From contig NC_052352.1 of NCBI RefSeq assembly GCF_009727055.1, positions 21,385,085 through 21,449,084 of the forward strand: a stretch of 64,000 bases of DNA, given 5' to 3'. A program made the position numbers and the translations under genes. This document shows, piece after piece, positions 57,651-64,000 of the stretch. The stretch comes from Benincasa hispida (lineage: Eukaryota; Streptophyta; Magnoliopsida; Cucurbitales; Cucurbitaceae). Position 1 is the first letter of the stretch; each line of letters starts with the position of its first letter. The notes below the pieces were generated by a model. The model was not told the DNA's origin. It saw nothing but the letters and a program-made list of their open reading frames with translations, and made no database searches.

Positions 57651-59795
57651 TGAAGGATCTCATACCGAGAGTTCCATGAGCACGATTGGATCACTCCGAT
57701 CTCACCGTGACCGAAATACCATATTATACATTCAACACATACAGTTATGCAAATAAATCTAATTATCGGCATGCTATGAACAACAAAATCATAAGGGAAA
57801 GAGTTCCATACCAGTTGAAGGCTATCTTCAAACTTCAGAACCCCACGTAGCGGAACCCTCCAACAGATCTACCAACGCCCGACGGGACCGTCGACTGCAG
57901 CAACACGATCAACGCGAACATGAATGCCACAATGGGGACGACAACACCACTAATGAGCCCTAAGTATTCTTGGAGTGAAAACCCAAAGGGTGGGCTTTGG
58001 TGAATTTGGTAGAGGACGGAGGAAAAACGAGTCGTGTAGGCGATAAGAAAGTGGGAGAGAAAACAACGCTATCGTATAGCAGAAGTGCTTATCGCATAGA
58101 GGAGCTACACGATCGTGTAGGATTTACTGAACGATCATTTAGGAAAAGGTATACGATCGTTTAACTAAATCGGCTCATTATACGATCGTTTAGAGAAGTT
58201 ATCTGATCGTCTAAAGAATAGTGTGCGATCGTTTAGGCGCGAGGTATACGATTGTTTAGGTGGAGAATGCTATCGTATAGGCTCTCGAGCGATCGTTTTC
58301 TTTCACCAACGCGTGTTTCACAATTCTTTTGGGTGATCTGATTGGCGATTGAATGAACGATTCAAAAATGAAAACCTTTTTCATTTTAACCCATCGGTTA
58401 CCATAACCAACGCTACCCACTAACCCACGTCCGAACGTGAAAAAAGGATTAATTATCGTATAATTAATTAATTAATTAATATAATCCTATTATATTTTAT
58501 ATCATATAGTTTGATAATCACATATCTACTGTAGTATTTTCTCCTCTACTTGATATAAATCATAATTATATCTAATTTCCTCCATAAAAATGTATCTCAT
58601 ACATTTGCCAATTATATCATATATAATTAACCAGTCCATTATATCATATATAATCGAACTTCCTCTTGTCAATTTGAACATTTCAAATTAACCCAAATAC
58701 TGGTTCTCGACTTTATCCAAGGTACCCAGGGGATCTAATGGACCTATGGCTCAAAGCTCTAACGGTACGTGAATAGCTGACTAAACTCTTTAGCCACGAG
58801 ATCCACCATCCGTTAACTGTCAGGCATTCCACTAAAGATCAACAGTTGAACTCTTCTTACCATAGATATATTTCTGTGTCCATCGGATATAACCAATCAT
58901 GAGTACAATGACCCTTCAAAAATGCTCGTAAGTACAACTGGACCAATTTACCGTTTTGCCCTTATATTTACATCTCACTTCTTAAGTACCACTGATTCCT
59001 CTAATAAAGAATACAACATAGTCCAACTTTGTGTGAACACCTCTCGGGCCAGGAGAAGGTGTGTGGCGCCACATTGTTCAAGCCCCAGAATCAGCACTTA
59101 AGGGAGCCATCTATCTACTTACCCCTGCCTCGGGGATGGAGTGAATTCCATCTTGTGTAGCTAGGTTCCCAGTTCCCAAATCAGATGAATCCCCAATGGT
59201 AGGTTTGAATCGGCGACCTGGCCACTCGCACCCATACAAATCAAAGGACTGCCCTCAATGGCAGGTGTTTCCAATTCACTCAGAATTTAGGTCATGTTAC
59301 TTATGGTCATCCTAGTGAAGTGAAGTCTTTGTCATGAATAGTGTTATATAACGAGACGTTAACACTTTGTGGTCAGGTTTACAAGACGTTAACACTTTAT
59401 GGTCAGGTCTTATACAAACTCTTTGTATAGGATTCCCCCGCTCGCATGTCCCCAACACAAATGATCAGGATCAGACCATCTGTGACAAGTCACAACACTT
59501 GGATCAGACCATCCGTAGCATTACCAGGATAAGGTTTCCCTTCTATATCCATATACTACAGACCATTTTGGTTATCACTCAAGACATGATCCACTTGTAT
59601 GTCACCACATACATGCTTGAGTCACATACAAATAACCAGAGATTTTATGTTTATTGATTTGTGGTAAAGCAAATAAAACAAGTAAATGAGCAAAATACAA
59701 GATGTGAAGTAAATATCATATATTAACAACACAAGCGTTCGTACAAGCTGTTTACAAACTATAGGACACGAGACTTTAGGGCATCAACCCCAACA
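57651..59795 (-). repeat. Solo LTR 2 (2145 bp) inside the M3 gag
   Basis: From TGAAGGATCTCATACCGAG to GGCATCAACCCCAACA, with TG...CA ends and perfect CTTAA duplications. Gag sequence continues on both sides (GAGTTGAAGATGAACTTAA on the left, CTTAAAGAGTGTCATGCTTG on the right). No internal element sequence remains, so this is the product of LTR-LTR recombination. It carries an ATCGTNTAG cluster (about 58020-58300) and a short tandem duplication at 59365-59410 (GACGTTAACACTTTGTGGTC twice). Confidence 0.92.
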
Positions 59796-59800
59796 CTTAA
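59796..59800. other. Target duplication of solo LTR 2 (right)
   Basis: CTTAA, identical to 57646-57650. Confidence 0.85.
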
Positions 59801-60140
59801 AGAGTGTCATGCTTGAGCTCTGTAGACAGTTGTCCGAACATTCCCCTCAGGGACTCAATGATCTCACGTGCAATGACCAATGGCTCATGCTTCTTGGCCA
59901 AAATGTCGGTAAGGCAGGTCAAGATGTACGCTTAGGCCTTCTCGTTTGCCCGTGTCCATTTTTCATAATCCTCTCAAACATTTTGAGCGACGTTTTGAGG
60001 TGGAATAGGAGGAAACTCCTACATAAGGACGAACTTGAGGTCATCGATGATAAGTATCGTGTTTATAGTTTTTTTCCAACCAGGTAGTTTTCATCAGTCA
60101 GTTTGTCAGAAGCTAATAAAGCTAAAGTAGTGGTTGCCAT
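59801..60140 (-). pseudogene. M3 gag, N-terminal part
   Basis: The start Met at 60138-60140 (MATTTLALLASDKLTDENYL) matches the gag starts of M1 and M2. It then needs a frame change to reach INTILIIDDLKFVLM, a stop, EFPPIPPQNVAQNV. The end is in the segment equivalent to MSHWSLHVRSLSP/AREIIES, where solo LTR 2 interrupts. The + strand open frame across this region is a shadow. Confidence 0.8.
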
Positions 60141-61948
60141 AATTTAAAAGTTGCTGAAAACAAGAACAAACGTAATGAGTCTATTTGCATTACCACTTTT
60201 AACACCAATTAGGGTTTAGCAAAATAGTTCTATTATACCCTAAGTGACATTTATTTTGCAATGATGCCCCAACGAGGCAGGACAAAAGTCATTGTTGGGG
60301 TGATCAAGTGACCTTTCACTGGGATGAGACATTCTCAACCATTAGACAGAAACAACTCCTTGTAACTGAATCTAATAGTCACCATTGTTCGGTCCAGAAT
60401 TTGTTAACATCCTTAACAACTCCGCGTAAGTGTAACCCCTCATTTTAGGCCCTAGAGTCCCATTCTAATGCGCCGACCGTAGGGAAAAAGTAGATTAGGA
60501 CAAGAGACTAAAGCAACCCTATCCTTTTCAGGAGATCAGATAAAGACTTGTGCAAATATAGCCATATTTTAGGGGGACACTCCCAGGGTGCCTTGAGGCG
60601 ATGCACGAAAATGTTATCCAACCTATGAGAGAGACTGTGGGATATGTTGTCACATGTCCCACTCCCACTTACTATAAACATTCTGTCCATTCACCTTGGT
60701 GTTGACCTACCCTAACATTATCCTATAGGGGGACACTCCCAGGGTGCCTCGAGGCTAAGGATAGATCTGTCTCTTATACACATCTAGATGTGTATAAGAG
60801 ACAGCTCCCAGGGTGCCTCGAGGCTAAGGATAGATCTCACGGTGTGAACTTTTAGGGAGAAACATGTAGAGGTTTAAGTGAAGTATCATATACCCCAAGT
60901 ACTTCCTACTAAATGTTCTACCTAGGGATTCATTAATTTAGTAAATCTGACTACTGAGTTTAACTAAGTGGGTGTTTAATTTGCTAAAAAACAACATTTT
61001 CTTTTGATAATGAAACAAGTTTGATTCAAGTCTTTTTAAACACTTTAAAAGACTATCATCAAATTTGCATGCATGCAACAAATCTATCTAATTCACCTTT
61101 CCAGGTAGGTTCCCAGATAGGGGTGTTCAGTTTTCGTTTGCTTAAATACCCCAGCTTAGCTAGAACCTGCCTTAGACAGAAGGTCCCTTATAGATAGATT
61201 TAATACATATTTAATCTTTTATTAGTCAATTTAATCCTATTAAACCAAATTAAAAGATTAAACTTAGGTTGCTAATCTCATTAGAATCATGATCTTAGGT
61301 CTATCTCAATCAAATTTTAAAACTCTTTTTAAAATATAATTAAAGCCTAAGTATGCATGCATGTCTTTCTTATTGATTTTAATTCTAATTTTATTGATTA
61401 TAACTCTTATAAAAATGAAACAACTAAAATCAACCACAATGCTAAGCTAGAGAAGGTATTTATAACTTTTATAAATAAACCTAAGTGTCATGCTTCATGC
61501 AATGTTTATTCATTACTATATATAACTCTTATATAACTTGTAATGAACTAAGCATACATGCTAACATACATCTTTATACTATAACATTTATAATATAAAG
61601 ATGATGCATGTATATGCTTAATGCATGCATGTATTATAACTCTTATATTATAGATGCATGAACATGCTTTAATGTGATTTAATCATGAAAACTTCTATAT
61701 TATAACACTTATAATATAAAGATGATGCATGAATAAATGCATAACCTATGGGGGGTTTTAAAACTATACGACATATATGACATACTTTATTACATATAAT
61801 TAAACATACATCACATATACATTAAAAAAAATGATGGACCTGGATAATTACCCTAAAAAACCGGAAATAAAAGCTATCTATTACATAAAGCATCGAGTCA
61901 ACCGGTTCAAATAGGCGAACCGGGTCTTGAATCGCCGGGTGAAGCCTC
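60141..61948 (-). other. M3 untranslated leader, with linker contamination
   Basis: About 1.8 kb, aligned with the M2 leader. It holds the paired motif at 60571-60600 and 60726-60754 and, from 61320 to 61800, a set of near repeats around TATAACTCTTATA / TATAACACTTATAATATAAA and GATGCATG. An artificial linker lies at 60767-60804. A recognisable primer binding site next to the LTR at 61949 was not found. Confidence 0.7.
60767..60804. other. Nextera mate-pair junction linker (assembly contaminant)
   Basis: CTGTCTCTTATACACATCT followed directly by AGATGTGTATAAGAGACAG, two inverted 19-base Tn5 mosaic ends. This 38-base palindrome is the Illumina Nextera mate-pair circularisation adapter. An exact 31-base repeat (60736-60766 and 60805-60835) flanks it, so untrimmed mate-pair reads were built into the assembly. 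It is not a natural Tn5 or IS50 insertion. Confidence 0.97.
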
Positions 61949-63845
61949 TGAAGGAACTCTGAATATAGATCCAATGAGCAGAAGCAGATCGTTCCAAGTT
62001 CCATTGAGAAAAATCTCAAAACTTTACAGTCTACGAGAACAGATTATGCATAAAGCATATATTATAGCATGCTTCTTTAAATGAACAGACAAGGGATAGA
62101 GTATGCAAACCTTTGAAGAACCTTTCTTCAAGTATCCCTCGATGATTCAGAAACTCATTCAACAACACAAACTTGGACACAACGATCAAAACTCGATCTC
62201 AACGAACGACTGGATGAACCTTGATCACAATCGACTTCAACTCGATCCTCAACCCTCGAACAGAAGTAGAACACCACCACAAGAGTTACCTTGGTGTTCT
62301 CGGTGTGAGAATCCAGGAGTTGTGGGCTCTATGTGACTTTGGATTGAAGAATGAAGGAGGTAGACGATCGAGTAAACGATTGAGTAAGTGGAAGACGGAA
62401 AAAGTCTATCGTATAGACTAGATACTCGATCATGTAGTAAGAAGAAGCCTATCGTATAGACTTGCTACTCGATCATGTAGCAACGAGTAAACGAGTAATA
62501 TAATATCGTAAACTCGTACTCGATATTGTATACTTTCTATGCTATCGTTTAGTAAGACACTTTTACTTGATAACCCTTCTGTGAGATCAATCCGAATGAA
62601 TACATCAACTTGTGAATTTTGGAAAACCATTTTCCTTTTATCTCGCAATTACTATAAAACTTCCAATAACCTCCCACTCAATTCAGTTATTAAAGAAACA
62701 GATTAATTAATGATCACATAATTAATATATTATAAATAAATACAATAACCAACTTATCATATTATATTTATAACCTATAGTTTTAAACTTCAACGGGACT
62801 TTATGGACCTATAGCTTGAAGCTTCAACGATACGTGAATAACTGACTAAACTCTTTAATCACGAGATCCACCATCCGTTAACTGTTGGTCACTTCACTAA
62901 AAATCGATAGTTGCACTATTAGCACTACATATATATTTCTGTATCCATTGGATATAACCAATCAACAGTGTGATGACCCTTCACAAATTGCTCGTAAGTA
63001 TAGTTAGGCCAATTTACCCTTTTTTCCCTATAGTTATATCTAACTCCTTAAGTACCACTGATTCCTCTAATGAACAATAAGTCATAGTCCTACTACGACT
63101 AAGTCCTCTCTTCCCAAGAGAGGGTGTGGCCACTATGTTCAAGACCCTTAATCAGCCCTTAAGGGAGCAATTTATCTACTTACCCCTGTTTCGGGGAATG
63201 AGTGAATTCAGTCTTGTGTAACTGAGTTCTCAGCTCCCCAATCAGACGAATGTCCAAAGTGGTAGGTTTGAGTCGGCGATCTGGCCACTCTCACCCATGC
63301 AAATTAAAGGACTGCCCTCATAGGCAGGAATTCACAACTCACTCAGGATTAAGGTCATGTTACCTATGGTCATCCTAGTGAAATGAAAGTCTCTATCATG
63401 AAAGACGTTATATAATGAGACTAAACATTTCGTGGTTCGGTCTTATACAAATTTCTTTGTATAGAGCATCCCCGCTCGCATGTCTAATACACGAATGATT
63501 AGGATCAGACCATTTGTAGCACTTTACAACATTTGTAACACCTACAAAGCGGGCCACACTTGTAATGTCACCATGATAAGGTTTCCCTTCTTTATCCATA
63601 TACTACAGACCATTTAGGTTATCACTTAAAGCACGATCTACTTTTATGTCTCCACATACATGCTTAAGTTATAACGATAACCAGGGATCTTAGTTTATTA
63701 GTTTGTGGTTAATGCAACTAAAATATCTCATATTTTATAAATTGAAGTGAATAAAATATCTCATATTATAAATCATCAAATGTTTGTTCATACATATATT
63801 TACAAACTACAGGACCCTACGAGATTTAGGGCATCAACCCCAACA
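61949..63845 (-). repeat. LTR (1897 bp), probable M3 5' LTR
   Basis: From TGAAGGAACTCTGAATATAG to GGCATCAACCCCAACA. It matches solo LTR 1 and 2 across its length, including GATCGTTCCAAGTTCCATT, TCGTATAGACT words at 62400-62470 and the 3' block with GGAGCAATTTATCTACTTAC. The neighbouring bases GCCTC and CATGT do not match, as expected if it is the end of M3. It could also be a separate LTR joined by recombination. Confidence 0.8.
62360..62560. repeat. ATCGTNTAG motif cluster in the M3 LTR
   Basis: Variants such as GACGATCGAGTAAACGAT, TATCGTATAGACT (twice), CTCGATCATGTAG (twice) and CTATCGTTTAG, at the same LTR position as in solo LTR 1 (38865-38980) and solo LTR 2 (58020-58300). Confidence 0.78.
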
Positions 63846-64000
63846 CATGTAGGATCCCCTTTGAGTGTCTTTGAGTGACAGGTCTTATGTAAGCATCACT
63901 TTCGATAGTATCTTTGGATGTGGCTTTCTTTGATGCCTTTTGTTGATTTGGATGATAAGAGAGAGATGAGAGGTAGAGATGTCCCACTGGGTGTGCTAAT
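63846..64000. other. Unassigned flank at window end
   Basis: Sequence outside the last LTR. It ends near GAGATGTCCCACTGGGTGTG, wording that resembles the leader of some plant Gypsy elements, but too little is visible to call it. Confidence 0.3.

Larger units (their letters stand above)
56099..63845 (-). mobile_element. M3: truncated Ty1/copia element split by a solo LTR
   Basis: On the - strand: LTR (61949-63845), leader (60141-61948), gag start (59801-60140), solo LTR 2 (57651-59795), rest of gag (57110-57645), protease and pre-integrase (56540-57100), integrase N-terminal part (56099-56530). Reverse transcriptase, RNase H and 3' LTR are absent, cut at the M2 boundary. Gag and protease are closest to those of M2. 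No intact frame spans any whole gene. Confidence 0.8.

Noticed and set aside
59367..59657. 96-codon + strand frame
   Set aside because: It lies within solo LTR 2; the same frame appears shorter in the M2 LTR (51790-51993) and is broken in others.
60767..60804. Tn5/IS50-like terminal repeats
   Set aside because: The exact back-to-back mosaic ends with a duplicated flank are the commercial mate-pair adapter; no transposon body is present.

Overview
This looks like a stretch of a plant nuclear genome, almost certainly a eudicot. It is very A+T-rich, carries long intergenic tracts and microsatellites, and is packed with Ty1/copia LTR retrotransposons. A cucurbit is my guess from the general style of the repeats, with low confidence. 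I found no intact host gene, no rRNA or tRNA gene and no CRISPR array. Every protein signal I recognise belongs to a decayed retrotransposon.

Layout. 1-3145: 3' part of a + strand copia element (E1), cut by the window edge, ending in a 443 bp LTR expanded by a TTA microsatellite. 3.1-16.2 kb: A+T-rich intergenic DNA holding a tRNA-derived SINE with 10 bp target duplications (3531-3770), a Harbinger-like element (7878-8973) and two hAT-like MITEs with 8 bp target duplications (12202-12771 and 15218-15874). 16218-21811: a full-length, dead copia element (E2) of the same family as E1, on the - strand, with two ~335 bp LTRs. 22556-26480: a third, heavily broken copia element (C3) on the + strand with very short LTRs. 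26.5-36.2 kb: intergenic DNA with a palindromic MITE, a 261 bp duplication and a ~103 bp tandem array. 36.2-41.05 kb: a distinct G+C-richer block of tandem arrays (units of about 25-50, 36, 118, 38 and 37 bp) with a 2 kb solo LTR inserted in the 36 bp array.

41.05-63.85 kb is a pile of - strand copia elements of a second, related group. M1 (41053-51076) has two ~1.86 kb LTRs and a tRNA-iMet primer site, lacks most of gag, and has a 565 bp assembly gap in its leader. M2 (51077-56098) has lost the integrase core, and its RT start is fused in frame to its RNase H end. M3 (56099-63845) has integrase, protease and gag remnants. Its gag is split by a 2145 bp solo LTR flanked by perfect CTTAA duplications.

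Most notable: (1) a 38 bp Nextera mate-pair linker at 60767-60804 flanked by an exact 31 bp duplication, which is an assembly contaminant and not biology; (2) a paired motif about 160 bases apart, conserved in the leaders of M1, M2 and M3 upstream of gag; (3) dense clusters of a degenerate 9-mer, ATCG(T/C)NTAG, in the LTRs and leaders of these elements; (4) the nested tandem-array block. None of these amounts to a demonstrated new system. Items 2-4 are the best candidates for undescribed structure.
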